The translations under genes were made by a program, and so were the position numbers. From contig JAFGNA010000008.1 of assembly GCA_016927245.1 (NCBI GenBank), positions 1 through 59,260 of the forward strand: a stretch of 59,260 nt of DNA. Direction: 5' to 3'. Source of the stretch: Candidatus Woesearchaeota archaeon. GTDB lineage: Archaea; Nanobdellota; Nanobdellia; Woesearchaeales; WJKR01. The notes under the pieces were generated by a model. It was not told where the DNA came from and did not search any database. It saw nothing but the letters and a program-made list of their open reading frames with translations. Below, piece by piece: positions 1 to 9,533 of the stretch. The first letter of the stretch is position 1. Every line of letters starts with the position of its first letter.

Positions 1-957
1 GGCGTCAGCGACCAGAACGGCGCAGACGACATAGCAAACACGACCATCGACAACGGCGCGTGCACGTACACGACAAACACCACCAACGGCGACTACTTCA
101 ACGCCACGTACACGTGCACCGGCACCCCCTACACAACAGAAGAGATGAACATCACCTTCTGCGACTCCAACAACGACTGCGTCTCCTCCTACACCAGCAG
201 CAACACCTACCCCAACCAAGCGCCGACAACACCAACCCTGCAATGGCCAACAAGCGGCAACCACAGCATCAAGACCAGGACGCCGACGTTCAACTGGACC
301 GCCTCGACGGACGAGGAAGGAGACGACATCAACTACACCATCAACATCACCAACGACTACGCCCCTGACTACGACCGCGACAACCTCACCACGAACAACC
401 ACACCACCCAGGAAGAGCTCTGGACCGAGTACGAAACGTACGACCACGCGTACAACTGGTCCGTGCGCGCGTGCGACAACTGGGACTGCTCCAACTACAC
501 AGCAGTCTGGAACTTCAGCATCGACGACTACCTCTCCGTCACCATCACCAACCAAGAGGTCAACTTCGGCACGAGCCTCTCGCTCGGCAGCACGAACGAC
601 ACCACCAATGACAAACCACAACCGTTCACCTTCCGCAACGACGGCATCATCCTCGCCAACCTGACCAACGTGAGCGCCACGCAACCATTATGGGCCACGG
701 TAAGCCTCGGCACGCACTACTGGCAGTACAAGGCGAACAACGCCTCCGAACCAGGATCATTCACCTGGGCCGACTCCCTCACTGATTGGCAGAACGTCAC
801 GGTCATGCAGGCCAACCAGACCGTCATCGCCAGTCTCGACTACGCTGATGCGAGCGACGAGGCCGCCGTGGACGTCGCCATCGAAGTGCCCTGGATGGAG
901 ACGGGCGGGAGCAAGACGGGCAGGATACGATTCTCCTGGAGGTCGACGAAAGGATGA
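1..957 (+). CDS. Secreted/surface protein, 5' end outside window
   Basis: The frame is open from base 1 and ends at a TGA at 955-957, so about 318 C-terminal residues are visible and the start lies upstream. The protein is very rich in Asn, Thr and Tyr and has many N-x-S/T sequons, typical of N-glycosylated archaeal exported proteins. A stretch around residues 75-180 (APTTPTLQWP onward) resembles a fibronectin III or Ig-like beta-sandwich. No membrane segment is seen at the C-terminus. The stop overlaps the ATG of the next gene (ATGA at 954-957), so the two are probably translationally coupled. The exact function is unknown; a surface or extracellular role is inferred. Confidence 0.75.
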   Translation, partial: GVSDQNGADDIANTTIDNGACTYTTNTTNGDYFNATYTCTGTPYTTEEMNITFCDSNNDCVSSYTSSNTYPNQAPTTPTLQWPTSGNHSIKTRTPTFNWTASTDEEGDDINYTINITNDYAPDYDRDNLTTNNHTTQEELWTEYETYDHAYNWSVRACDNWDCSNYTAVWNFSIDDYLSVTITNQEVNFGTSLSLGSTNDTTNDKPQPFTFRNDGIILANLTNVSATQPLWATVSLGTHYWQYKANNASEPGSFTWADSLTDWQNVTVMQANQTVIASLDYADASDEAAVDVAIEVPWMETGGSKTGRIRFSWRSTKG

Positions 958-2141
958 GGACGACGAAGACAGCAACGGCCATCATCATCCTACTCCTCAC
1001 CCTGCAGCTCGCAGGCGCGTGGGGCATCCAGCCGGCGCGGCAACGAGCGGCATACCACTACGAGCAGCAATCCCTCAGCGTCACCATCGAGAACCCTGAA
1101 CGAGCGGAAGGCTACTTCACGGTCAGCTTCGACGGGCAACTCGCGCCGTACGCGCACTACGCCTCAAAAGTCATCCACCTCGACGAGGACACGCGGAGCG
1201 CTGACGTCCCGTTCAGCCTCAAGCTGCCAGAAAGCCTCCCGCCGGGGAAGAGCACGATGAGCATCAGGATAGAGCAGATACCAGGGCCGGAGATGGGAAG
1301 CACGGTCTCCAGCCTCGTCACCCTCATCGCGGACGTCAGCGTGGACGTGCCCGTCAACGGCGACCACATCAACGCCCAGCTCAGCATCGGCGAGAGCGGC
1401 CCGACACAGCCGACGCCCATCACGATTAGCATCGTGAACAAGGGAGAAGAAGCCGTCGCCGTCTGGGCGGACATCACCATCAAGGGCCCGACGAACAAGG
1501 AACTGGCGTCGTGGCAGACCGAGAAGACCGTCATCAGCTACCTCGGCACGGGAAAGCTGGAGACGGCCTGGGAGGAGGAGAAAGAGCCGGGAGAATACGT
1601 CATCCACATCAACCTGCACTACGGGGACAAAGCGATCGGGCTGCGCGACGAGTTCACCGTCGGCCTGAAAGAGGTCGTGTCGGAAAGCATCAGCTCGTCA
1701 TCGTTCGCCCTCGGCGGCATCATCCCCCTCGACGTCACGGTCAGGAACAAGTGGAACGACCTCGTCGAGGACGTCCACGCCGACGTCTACGTCCTCACCA
1801 AGGAAGGAAGCATCGTCCAAGACTTCGAGACCCTCACAGCAGACGTCAAGGCGCTGAGCAGGGCGGTCCTCACCGGCTACTGGGACACGGATAAGCTCGT
1901 CGTCGGCGCGTATGACATCAACGTCATCGTCAACTACGAAGGAAAGCAGACCCAGCAGACCTACCCCGTCGTGGTCAAGATGGACGAGCTCTACGTGGGC
2001 GGGAAGGCGACGGGAGAGGTCACCGGGGCCGAGACGGGCTTCATCGGCCAGAACGCGCTCGTCATCGCCCTCATCCTCATCGTCATCACCACCAATGTCA
2101 TCATCATCGCCTACTTCAGGAGGATGAAGAAGAAGAGATGA
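954..2141 (+). CDS. Membrane-anchored surface protein, paralogue of the gene at 20252-21439
   Basis: This 395-residue protein has an N-terminal signal peptide (about residues 1-24), beta-rich extracellular repeats and one C-terminal membrane helix (about 362-386) followed by a basic tail RRMKKKR. It has the same length and layout as the minus-strand gene at 20252-21439. The best conserved part is near residues 245-335 (FALGGIIPLDVTVRNKW...EDVHADV and YWDT...VVGAYD), matched by FSLGGIAKFDILLRNEW...EDVHAEV and YWDT...VVTGGYD in the paralogue. It starts at an ATGA overlap with the upstream gene. The arrangement resembles COG1470-type or CARDB-like archaeal envelope proteins. The specific function is unknown. 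Confidence 0.75.
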   Translation: MRTTKTATAIIILLLTLQLAGAWGIQPARQRAAYHYEQQSLSVTIENPERAEGYFTVSFDGQLAPYAHYASKVIHLDEDTRSADVPFSLKLPESLPPGKSTMSIRIEQIPGPEMGSTVSSLVTLIADVSVDVPVNGDHINAQLSIGESGPTQPTPITISIVNKGEEAVAVWADITIKGPTNKELASWQTEKTVISYLGTGKLETAWEEEKEPGEYVIHINLHYGDKAIGLRDEFTVGLKEVVSESISSSSFALGGIIPLDVTVRNKWNDLVEDVHADVYVLTKEGSIVQDFETLTADVKALSRAVLTGYWDTDKLVVGAYDINVIVNYEGKQTQQTYPVVVKMDELYVGGKATGEVTGAETGFIGQNALVIALILIVITTNVIIIAYFRRMKKKR

Positions 2142-2174
2142 GCAAGGCAGAGAGGACGACCACGCACGCAGCCA

Positions 2175-2185
2175 GCTATAAAAAG
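2175..2185 (+). promoter_or_regulatory. TATA box for aldehyde ferredoxin oxidoreductase
   Basis: GCTATAAAAAG lies about 45 bases upstream of the ATG at 2230, consistent with a short leader. It is the only TATA-like element between the two genes. Confidence 0.6.
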
Positions 2186-2229
2186 CAAGGAAAACAGTTA
2201 AAAACACCGAAGACCTCAAGACACAGCAC

Positions 2230-4101
2230 ATGATACCGCAGCAATCACTCATCATCGACGCCACGAACAAAGCCTACGAGATCACCACCATCGAGGACCC
2301 TGACATCATCGGCCCCATGGACTACGGCCTCAAGGAGTACCGGAAAGGAGAGGACTACCTCATCCTCGGCAGAGGACTATTAGCGGGGAGCAACATCCCC
2401 GGCACGCACCGCCTGATCGTCGTCGGCCGCTCAAAACTCTGGGGGCACTACTACGACAGCACCATGGGCGGCGCGGCGTACGTCATGCTCCGGCTCGGCG
2501 TGCACTACCTCCACGTCAAAGGCAAGTGCGCGGAGACCAGCATCCTCAAGCTGAACAAGAAGCAAGGACAAGACATCAGCGTCACGTTCATCCCCATGGA
2601 CGTCGAGGACGCCTGGAAAGGCTACAAGGAAGAGCAAGGGTTCTACGCGTTGCAGCAGTACATCTACGACAAGTTCCACGATGACTTCAAGGAATGCCGG
2701 GTCATCGCCACAGGCCCCGCAGCCCTGCACAGCCGCGCAGGAGCCCTCGGCTCGGCGCCGACGGACAAGGACGGCATCACCCCGGTGGACTGCTGGGCGG
2801 GAAGGGGCGGGCTCGGCAGCCACCTCCTCCAGAACCACGGCATCGCAGGCATCATCTACGGCGGGGACGAGATGATCAGGGACGAAAGACTGACCGACCG
2901 GGCCAAGATCGACGCCCTGTTCGAAGAGGAGTTCAAGCTCAAGATGGTCGCGGAAGACTTAGCCGCGACGAAGAAGTACCGGTACGACGAGCACTTCCAC
3001 TCAGGAGGAACGCTCGGCGTCAACTTCACCAAGCTCAAAGGAGAAATGTTCAGCTTCAACTACCGCAGCAACGGCTGGACCGAGGAGCAAAGGATAGACG
3101 TCCACCAACGGTTCGTCATCGACCACTACCTAAAACAATTCAACGAGGAATCCATCGACACCAAGCAGTTCAGGCACTGCGGCGAGCCGTGCCCCGCAGT
3201 GTGCAAGAAGATGCGCGGCAAGTACAAGAAGGACTACGAGCCGTACCAAGCCCTCGGCCCCTTGTCAGGCATCTTCGACCAACGAGCCGCCGAGCTGGCG
3301 AACCACCACGCAGACACATTAGGAGTGGACGCCATCCAGATAGGCGTCATCGTCGCGTGGATCATGGACTGCCTCGACAGCAAGGTATTCCCGAAAGAGG
3401 ACTTCGGCCTCACCAAAGACCCCAAGTTCAGCCCGGAAGGCTTCGACGTCGTCCTGGACAGCATGCACAACGCCGAACTGGCGATAGAGATCATGAACAT
3501 GGCCATGCGCAACGACACGTTCAAGGACGGGATGCGCGTCGCCGCGAAGCGCTTGGCAGAGAAGTACGGGGAGAAAGCACTGCACCTCGCCATGTACAAC
3601 GCGCACGGAGAGCAAGGCTGCATGGCCCCTAACCAGTACTGGAGCCCGGGCATGTACAGCCCCATGCCCCTCATGGGCAAGTACTGCACGAGCTACGGCG
3701 GCGACTACGCGGAGCCGGAAGACGTGGGGAGGAAGAACGTGGAGCGCATGGTGTTCGAGCTGTACAGCGATAATGGGGGGTTGTGCAGGTTCCACCGCAA
3801 ATGGATCGAGCAGATACTCCCCAAGCTCGTGAATACCCTGTACGGCGAACAAATAGACTACCAGCAACACCACGAGCAGCTGGCGAAGGGCATCAACGAG
3901 GAGAACGACGCCGTGTTCTGGGAGACGGAAAAAGTCATCGATTTGATCCACGGCTACCTCCGACGGCAAGCGAAGGACCACCCCGGCGCCCAGGCGTGGC
4001 AGGAACGGTTCGACCAGGACAAGTGGCGAGCGGCGAAAGAGTACTGGGAAGCCATCAAGCGAGGACAGGACGAGGCGTTCAGCAAGCTCGGAGGAGGATG
4101 A
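2230..4101 (+). CDS. aor: Aldehyde ferredoxin oxidoreductase family protein
   Basis: This 623-residue protein belongs to the tungsten/molybdopterin AOR family, which oxidises aldehydes to acids and reduces ferredoxin in the cytoplasm. The N-terminal domain has the pterin-binding glycine motif GRGGLGSHL (about residue 192). The [4Fe-4S] ligands are probably C317, C321 and C325 in CGEPCPAVC plus C519 in GLCRF. Classic AOR has CX2CX3C, while this protein has CX3CX3C. Length is normal for the family (about 600-630). The substrate cannot be read from sequence. Nearby pyruvate:ferredoxin oxidoreductase and ferredoxin genes suggest a shared ferredoxin pool. A TATA box at 2175-2185 gives it its own promoter. 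Confidence 0.93.
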   Translation: MIPQQSLIIDATNKAYEITTIEDPDIIGPMDYGLKEYRKGEDYLILGRGLLAGSNIPGTHRLIVVGRSKLWGHYYDSTMGGAAYVMLRLGVHYLHVKGKCAETSILKLNKKQGQDISVTFIPMDVEDAWKGYKEEQGFYALQQYIYDKFHDDFKECRVIATGPAALHSRAGALGSAPTDKDGITPVDCWAGRGGLGSHLLQNHGIAGIIYGGDEMIRDERLTDRAKIDALFEEEFKLKMVAEDLAATKKYRYDEHFHSGGTLGVNFTKLKGEMFSFNYRSNGWTEEQRIDVHQRFVIDHYLKQFNEESIDTKQFRHCGEPCPAVCKKMRGKYKKDYEPYQALGPLSGIFDQRAAELANHHADTLGVDAIQIGVIVAWIMDCLDSKVFPKEDFGLTKDPKFSPEGFDVVLDSMHNAELAIEIMNMAMRNDTFKDGMRVAAKRLAEKYGEKALHLAMYNAHGEQGCMAPNQYWSPGMYSPMPLMGKYCTSYGGDYAEPEDVGRKNVERMVFELYSDNGGLCRFHRKWIEQILPKLVNTLYGEQIDYQQHHEQLAKGINEENDAVFWETEKVIDLIHGYLRRQAKDHPGAQAWQERFDQDKWRAAKEYWEAIKRGQDEAFSKLGGG

Positions 4102-4105
4102 AGCA

Positions 4106-4288
4106 TTGGGAGTCGTCGCCTGGGCGAAGCACCTCCTCACCATCTACGTGTGCCTCTGCCTCATCGGCGTGTGGCTCTTCCAAGCGGAGTTCACCAACCG
4201 CCTCGGCGTCCTCGTCATCATCATCCTGCTCAGCTCCCTCGTCTTCCTCCTCCAGATGATAGGCGTCCTGCCATCGCACAAAAACTAA
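4106..4288 (+). CDS. Small two-helix membrane protein
   Basis: A 60-residue protein made almost entirely of two predicted membrane helices (about residues 8-26 and 33-53) with a short polar tail. The start is a TTG at 4106, chosen because GGAGG at 4093-4097 lies 8 bases upstream and no in-frame ATG fits. It begins 4 bases after the aor stop, so it is probably co-transcribed with it. The same bases read in another frame from ATG 4098 give a low-complexity Ser-rich peptide, which is rejected. The function is unknown. Confidence 0.55.
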   Translation: MGVVAWAKHLLTIYVCLCLIGVWLFQAEFTNRLGVLVIIILLSSLVFLLQMIGVLPSHKN

Positions 4289-4298
4289 GGAGAATGCC

Positions 4299-4805
4299 AT
4301 GAACATCATCATCACCGGAGAGAAACGCGCCGGGAAGACCCGGGCGGCGAGGACGCTCGCCGAACTGCTCAGGCAAGGAGGCACCGCGCCGGGCGGCTTC
4401 CTGTGCGAAGGGCCGTACATCACCGACCTCGCCACGGGCGATCAGCGACGGTTCCTGCACAAGCAACCCATGGAGGACGCGCAGTACATCGGCCCGTTCG
4501 CCATCCCGAACAGCGCCATCAGGTTCGGCGAAGCAGCGGTCGAGGAAGCCCTGCGGAGAGGGCGGTACGCGTTCATCGACGAGTACGGCAAGCTCGAGCT
4601 GCAAGGACAAGGATTCCGCCCCTTACTCGAGCGGTGCCTGCCTGAGGAGCGGTGCGTCGTGCTCGTCCGCGACCTGAACCTCGACGATTTCCTCGAACGG
4701 TTCGCAGCCCACCAGCACAGGGCGTACACCGCCACGAGGGAGAACAGGGACGCCCTACCAAAGACAATTTATAAGCAGATCATCGAAGAAAAGGAAAAGG
4801 TTTAA
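4299..4805 (+). CDS. Nucleoside-triphosphatase, THEP1 family
   Basis: This 168-residue protein matches the THEP1/DUF265 family of archaeal and bacterial nucleoside-triphosphatases. It has a Walker A motif GEKRAGKT (residues 7-14) and the family Walker B motif DEYGKLEL (about residues 92-99, usually DEIGKMEL). Family members hydrolyse NTPs in vitro; their cellular role is not settled. It follows the small membrane-protein gene by 10 bases and is preceded by AAGGAG, so it probably belongs to the aor operon. Confidence 0.88.
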   Translation: MNIIITGEKRAGKTRAARTLAELLRQGGTAPGGFLCEGPYITDLATGDQRRFLHKQPMEDAQYIGPFAIPNSAIRFGEAAVEEALRRGRYAFIDEYGKLELQGQGFRPLLERCLPEERCVVLVRDLNLDDFLERFAAHQHRAYTATRENRDALPKTIYKQIIEEKEKV

Positions 4806-4820
4806 ATAAATATTTTTAAA
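4800..4820 (+). promoter_or_regulatory. TATA-rich promoter of pyruvate:ferredoxin oxidoreductase
   Basis: An AT tract with TTTAAATAAATA and TTTTTAAA lies just after the NTPase gene and about 80-100 bases upstream of the ATG at 4900. It implies a leader of about 60 bases. Confidence 0.6.
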
Positions 4821-4899
4821 CCCATGTATGGGGAGGTGAGGACGAGCGTTCTCAGCACGGCAAGCGCAGCCCTACACCGCACCAGAGGCGAAAAACACC

Positions 4900-7800
4900 A
4901 TGACCAAGCACAGCACCATCGACGGCAACACCGCGGCATCGACGATAGCGTACGCGTTCAGCGAGGTCGCCGCCATCTACCCCATCACGCCGAGCAGCAA
5001 CATGGGAGAGCTCGCGGACGAGAACGCCGCGAAAGGCAAGCTGAACCTGTTCGGCCAGCCCGTCGAAGTGATAGAGATGCAATCAGAAGGAGGAGCGTCA
5101 GGAGCCGTGCACGGCGCGCTCAGCGCAGGCGCCCTCACCACCACCTTCACCAGCTCGCAAGGACTCATGCTCATGCTCCCCAACATGCACAAGATAGCGG
5201 GCGAGATGCTCCCCACCGTGTTCCACGTCGCCGCGCGCTCATTAGCGTGCCAAGCCCTCAGCATCTTCGCAGACCACTCGGACGTCATGGCCGCGCGCAA
5301 CACCGGGTTCGCCATCATGGCGGCCGCGGACGTGCAAGAAACACAAGACCTAGCGGTCATCAGCCACTGGGCCACGGTCAAAGCGAGGATTCCCTTCCTC
5401 AACTTCTTCGACGGCTTCCGCACCAGCCACCAAGTGGAGAAGATAACGGTGGTGGACGAGGACACCATGCGAGCAGGGCTGGACGAGCAAGCCATCAAGG
5501 AATTCAAGGCAAGAGCGCTCAACCCCGAGCACCCCGTGTGCAAGGTCGGCGCGGAGAACCCCGACGTATACTTCCAAGGACGAGAGACGGTCAACAAATA
5601 TTATCAGGCGTGCCCAGGCATCGTGAAAAAATGCATGCTCCTCTTCGGCGAGAAGACCGGTCGCCACTACCAGCCATTCGACTACGTCGGCAGCCCCGAC
5701 GCGGAAAAAGTCATCATCGCCATGGGCAGCGCTAACAACACGCTCCACGAAGTCGTCGACTACCTCAACGCCCGCGGCGACAACGTCGGCGCCATCAAGG
5801 TCAGGCTGTACCGGCCGTTCAGCGTCGAAGACTTCCTCGCAGCCCTCCCAAAAAACGTCAAGAAGATAGCCGTATTGGACCGCACGAAAGAGCCAGGAAG
5901 CATAGGAGAACCCCTTTACTTAGATGTCATCGCAGCCCTCAAAGGCAAGGACGTCACCATCATCGGCGGCAGGTACGGGCTGAGCAGCAAGGAATTCACA
6001 CCCACCATGGCCAAATCCGTCTATGACCACCTCGACAACGAGTGCTTCCACGGCTTCACCGTCGGCATCAACGACGACGTCACGCACACCAACACGAAGA
6101 TCCTCGAGGAGATAGACTCAGAACCGCAAGATGACATCAAGTGCAAGTTCTGGGGGTACGGCAGCGACGGCACGGTCAGCGCGAACAAGAACAGCATCAA
6201 GATCATCGGGGAGAGCACCGACCAATACGTCCAAGCCTACTTCAGCTACGACAGCCACAAAGCGGGCGGCGTCACGGTCAGCCACCTGCGGTTCGGCAAG
6301 CACCCCATCCGCTCACAGTACTTCCTCACCAAGACGAACTTCGTAGCGCTGCACAAGACGAGCTACATCGGACGGTACGACATCCTAGAAGGCATCACCG
6401 AAGGAGGAACCTTCCTCCTCAACAGCCCGTGGCAGCCAGGAGAAGCGTTCAACAACCTCACCGAGGACATGCAACGAACCATCAAAGAAAAAAATCTCAA
6501 GTGCTACACCATCGACGCGAACAAGATCGCCGCCGACGTCGGGCTCGGCAACCGCATCAACACCGTCATGCAAGCAGCGTTCTTCAAGATCAGCGGCGTG
6601 CTCCCCGAAGAAGAAGCCCTGCAACTCATGAAGGAAGCGGTGAAGAAGCAGTTCAGCAGCAAAGGAGAAAAAATCGTGCAGATGAACTATGACGCCATCG
6701 ACCGCGCACGAGAAGCACTCCAAGAAGTGGTCATCCCCGAACAACCGAGCGGCGCGACACCGCCACACCAACACGTCCCGCCAGAAGCGGGGGAATGGGA
6801 GAAAGGCGTCATCGAACCCATCATGCGACTCAAAGGGGACGACGTGCCGGTGAGCAAGATGCCACTCGACGGTTCCGTGCCGACGGGTACGAACAAGCTC
6901 GAGAAGAGAGGCATCGCGCTGACCATCCCGAAATGGCTTCCGGAGAAATGCACGCAGTGCGGCATCTGCGCCATGGTGTGCCCGCACGCGAGCATCAGGA
7001 CGAAGCAGATAGACCCCAAAAGCCTGGAAGGAGCACCGGAAGGGTTCACCACGCTGGAAAGCAACACGAAGAACGATCGAGGACTACGCTTCCGAGTACA
7101 AGTATACCCGCAAGACTGCACCGGCACGAACGCGTGCGGCAACTGCGTCGACCTCTGCCCCGTCGGCGCCCTCGTCCAGCAACCGCTCGAAGAAGCGATG
7201 GCGTCAGGAGAGGCTGAACGAGCAGCGTACTTTGACTCATTACCCGACATCACGGACGGCACGCGCACCAACACCATCAAAGGAAGCCAGCTCATCACAC
7301 CCCTGTTCGAGTTCTCAGGCGCATGCGCGGGGTGCGGAGAAACCCCCTACCTCAAGCTCGTCACGCAACTCTTCGGCGACCGCATGATCATCGCGAACGC
7401 GACGGGGTGCAGCAGCATCTACGGCGGCACCTTCCCCATCACGCCGTACGCGAAGAACAAGGAAGGCAGAGGGCCTGCGTGGGCGAACTCGTTGTTCGAG
7501 GACAACGCGGAGTACGGCTTCGGCTTCCGACTAGCAGTGGACGCGAACCGTCGAGAGCTCAAAGCAACCCTGGAACGGCTCCTCAAGACCGGGACGACGG
7601 AAGAGCTGCGAGGAGCGATAGAGCGGATGCTCGGCGCGTGGGAGAAGACGGACGACGAGGCGAAGCAAGCGGCGAAGGACGTGCTCGCGCACCTCCCGAA
7701 AGCGAAGGAGGAATCCTACGGCGAGAGCGCGCAACTACTCTCCAAAGCGGACGAGCTCAAGGACTTCCTCGTGGACAAGAGCGTATGGGCGATCGGCGGC

Positions 7801-8424
7801 GACGGCTGGGCGTACGACATCGGCTACGGCGGGCTAGACCACGTCATGGCCTCGGGCAGGAACGTGAACGTACTCGTCCTCGACACCGAGGTGTACAGCA
7901 ACACCGGCGGCCAATGCAGCAAAGCAACACCGAGAGGAGCAACGGCGAAGTTCGCCGTGTCCGGGAAGAAGCAGTCCCGGAAAGACCTCGGCCGCATGCT
8001 GATGACGTACGGGAACGTGTACGTCGCCACGGTCAGCCTAGGAGCGAACATGAACCAAGTCATCAAGGCCATGACTGAGGCGGAGAGCTACGACGGGCCG
8101 AGCATCATCATCGCGTACAGCCCGTGCATCGCGCACCACATCGACATGCGGCACAGCAACAAGGAGTACAAGCTCGCCGTCGAATCAGGGTACTGGCCCC
8201 TGTACCGGTACGACCCGCGATTACGGAGCGAGGGCAAGAACCCGTTCCAGCTCGACAGCCACGAACCCAAAGTGCCCTTCACCGACTACCTGAACAACGA
8301 GGGAAGGTACAAGAGCCTCAAGATAGCGTTCCCCGAAGAAGCTGAGAGATTGTTCAAGCTCGCAGAACAGGACGCGCAGTGGCGGCTCCAAGAGCTCAAA
8401 GCACTCAAGGACACCGAAAAATAA
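4900..8424 (+). CDS. nifJ: Pyruvate:ferredoxin (flavodoxin) oxidoreductase, single-chain
   Basis: This 1174-residue protein has the full NifJ domain order, with all subunits fused as in bacterial PFOR. It converts pyruvate and CoA to acetyl-CoA and CO2 and reduces ferredoxin. The N-terminal pyrimidine-binding domain carries YPITPSS (about residues 27-33). Two [4Fe-4S] motifs follow at about 684 (CTQCGICAMVCP) and 740 (CTGTNACGNCVDLCP). The TPP domain has CAGCGE (about 809), the GDGWAYDIGYGG motif (about 967) and the SNTGGQ signature. Most archaea use a four-subunit form, so this fused version suggests bacterial ancestry. A single-cluster ferredoxin gene follows 44 bases downstream. Confidence 0.96.
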   Translation: MTKHSTIDGNTAASTIAYAFSEVAAIYPITPSSNMGELADENAAKGKLNLFGQPVEVIEMQSEGGASGAVHGALSAGALTTTFTSSQGLMLMLPNMHKIAGEMLPTVFHVAARSLACQALSIFADHSDVMAARNTGFAIMAAADVQETQDLAVISHWATVKARIPFLNFFDGFRTSHQVEKITVVDEDTMRAGLDEQAIKEFKARALNPEHPVCKVGAENPDVYFQGRETVNKYYQACPGIVKKCMLLFGEKTGRHYQPFDYVGSPDAEKVIIAMGSANNTLHEVVDYLNARGDNVGAIKVRLYRPFSVEDFLAALPKNVKKIAVLDRTKEPGSIGEPLYLDVIAALKGKDVTIIGGRYGLSSKEFTPTMAKSVYDHLDNECFHGFTVGINDDVTHTNTKILEEIDSEPQDDIKCKFWGYGSDGTVSANKNSIKIIGESTDQYVQAYFSYDSHKAGGVTVSHLRFGKHPIRSQYFLTKTNFVALHKTSYIGRYDILEGITEGGTFLLNSPWQPGEAFNNLTEDMQRTIKEKNLKCYTIDANKIAADVGLGNRINTVMQAAFFKISGVLPEEEALQLMKEAVKKQFSSKGEKIVQMNYDAIDRAREALQEVVIPEQPSGATPPHQHVPPEAGEWEKGVIEPIMRLKGDDVPVSKMPLDGSVPTGTNKLEKRGIALTIPKWLPEKCTQCGICAMVCPHASIRTKQIDPKSLEGAPEGFTTLESNTKNDRGLRFRVQVYPQDCTGTNACGNCVDLCPVGALVQQPLEEAMASGEAERAAYFDSLPDITDGTRTNTIKGSQLITPLFEFSGACAGCGETPYLKLVTQLFGDRMIIANATGCSSIYGGTFPITPYAKNKEGRGPAWANSLFEDNAEYGFGFRLAVDANRRELKATLERLLKTGTTEELRGAIERMLGAWEKTDDEAKQAAKDVLAHLPKAKEESYGESAQLLSKADELKDFLVDKSVWAIGGDGWAYDIGYGGLDHVMASGRNVNVLVLDTEVYSNTGGQCSKATPRGATAKFAVSGKKQSRKDLGRMLMTYGNVYVATVSLGANMNQVIKAMTEAESYDGPSIIIAYSPCIAHHIDMRHSNKEYKLAVESGYWPLYRYDPRLRSEGKNPFQLDSHEPKVPFTDYLNNEGRYKSLKIAFPEEAERLFKLAEQDAQWRLQELKALKDTEK

Positions 8425-8468
8425 TTAAAGCACGAACCCAGGAAAGAAATCTCACAGGTGATACGCCC

Positions 8469-8654
8469 ATGGTACGCATAGAAATCGATTATGAGAAGCT
8501 CGGAGACGACAAATCAGCGCTCGACGTCTGCCCCACCCAGGTCTTCGAGGAACAGGACGGCAAAATCGTCGCGGCGCACCCAGAGAACTGCACGGTCTGC
8601 CGAGCATGCGAAGCCTCAGCCCCTGAAGGAGCCATCAAGGTCATCGAGGAATAA
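8469..8654 (+). CDS. Single-cluster [4Fe-4S] ferredoxin
   Basis: A 61-residue ferredoxin, started at ATG 8469; an upstream in-frame extension runs into the nifJ gene and is rejected. It has C41-X2-C44-X2-C47 plus a remote C21 in CPTQVF. In two-cluster ferredoxins, one cluster is held by CX2CX2C of one motif and the CP cysteine of the other. Here exactly that one set survives: the first motif has kept only its CP cysteine, and the fourth position of the second motif is Ala (residue 51). It therefore probably binds one cluster. The position right behind nifJ suggests it is the electron acceptor. Confidence 0.85.
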   Translation: MVRIEIDYEKLGDDKSALDVCPTQVFEEQDGKIVAAHPENCTVCRACEASAPEGAIKVIEE

Positions 8655-8663
8655 GGACGAGCA

Positions 8664-9527
8664 TCACTCCTTCTCAGAGAAGCCTAACCTCACCACGTCA
8701 CGCACCTGGAAATAGTTGCCCAAAGAAGGGGCGTACAGGTCGTACGTGCCGTCATCATCGAGGAGCAGCGTCGAGCCCTCAAGATAACGCCGCTGCACCA
8801 CGGCCTTGTGATCATCGCTACCGATGACCAAAGCGTCAGAGCCGCCCAGCAACGACAAAGAAACATCACCCCTCAAGCCGCGCTCCTCGAGGAGGGACTC
8901 CAATCCCCTAACGTCGTACGAGCGACCGTCACTCGCGACGAGGCCGGTATCAGACGCCAACACGGGCGCCACGCCGGTCACCTTATCGAGATAGAACGCC
9001 CCGCCGCCCACCACGGCGCCGAGCGCGTAATTATTATCATGCTTGCCATCATCGTTCTCCCGGGACATGCTGAACGCGAGCCGCGCATCGAACGGCACGA
9101 CGAGGCGCAAGCCGTCAAGGGCGGTGAACGACCACGCGTCAAACCCTGCCTGGCGGGCAGCGGACTCATACCCTGACAAGACGCCGGAGAGGTCCTGGCC
9201 GCGCAACGAGATCCTGAGCCAGCCCTTGTACGGGCAGTAGAACTCCAACGGGAGGACGACGGGCTTGGCATCAGCCAACGACCCGTAGGAGAGGACGCCC
9301 TCGGCGGCGAAGGGGAACGCGACGGGCGCAGCTGCGTACACCGCCTCGGGGATGACCGAGGTGGCCTGCATCGCGGTCAAGGGGATGGGCATGTCAGCCA
9401 CGGCCACTTGCTCCCGTCGCGACGTCGAGTGATGGATGCCGGTGGCGACGAGCGCCGCGGTCACCGCGCCCACCGCGACGTAATGTCTGAGGCGGTCAGC
9501 GAGACTCTCCTTGAGGGCTACGTCCAT
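8664..9527 (-). CDS. Unknown protein with N-terminal membrane anchor
   Basis: A 287-residue protein with one predicted membrane helix near the N-terminus (about residues 14-32) and a large beta-rich exported domain. It has few cysteines and no recognised motif. The gene starts 6 bases after the pta stop on the same strand, so it probably ends a three-gene operon of FNR-like reductase, pta and this gene. It converges with the ferredoxin gene, leaving 9 bases between the two stops. The function is unknown, and operon membership does not by itself show a metabolic role. Confidence 0.65.
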   Translation of the reverse strand: MDVALKESLADRLRHYVAVGAVTAALVATGIHHSTSRREQVAVADMPIPLTAMQATSVIPEAVYAAAPVAFPFAAEGVLSYGSLADAKPVVLPLEFYCPYKGWLRISLRGQDLSGVLSGYESAARQAGFDAWSFTALDGLRLVVPFDARLAFSMSRENDDGKHDNNYALGAVVGGGAFYLDKVTGVAPVLASDTGLVASDGRSYDVRGLESLLEERGLRGDVSLSLLGGSDALVIGSDDHKAVVQRRYLEGSTLLLDDDGTYDLYAPSLGNYFQVRDVVRLGFSEKE

Positions 9528-9533
9528 AGGGCA

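Noticed and set aside
3319-4143. A 274-codon open frame antisense to the aor gene.
   Set aside because: It is an artefact of GC-rich codon use opposite a strongly conserved gene and has no ribosome site or homology.
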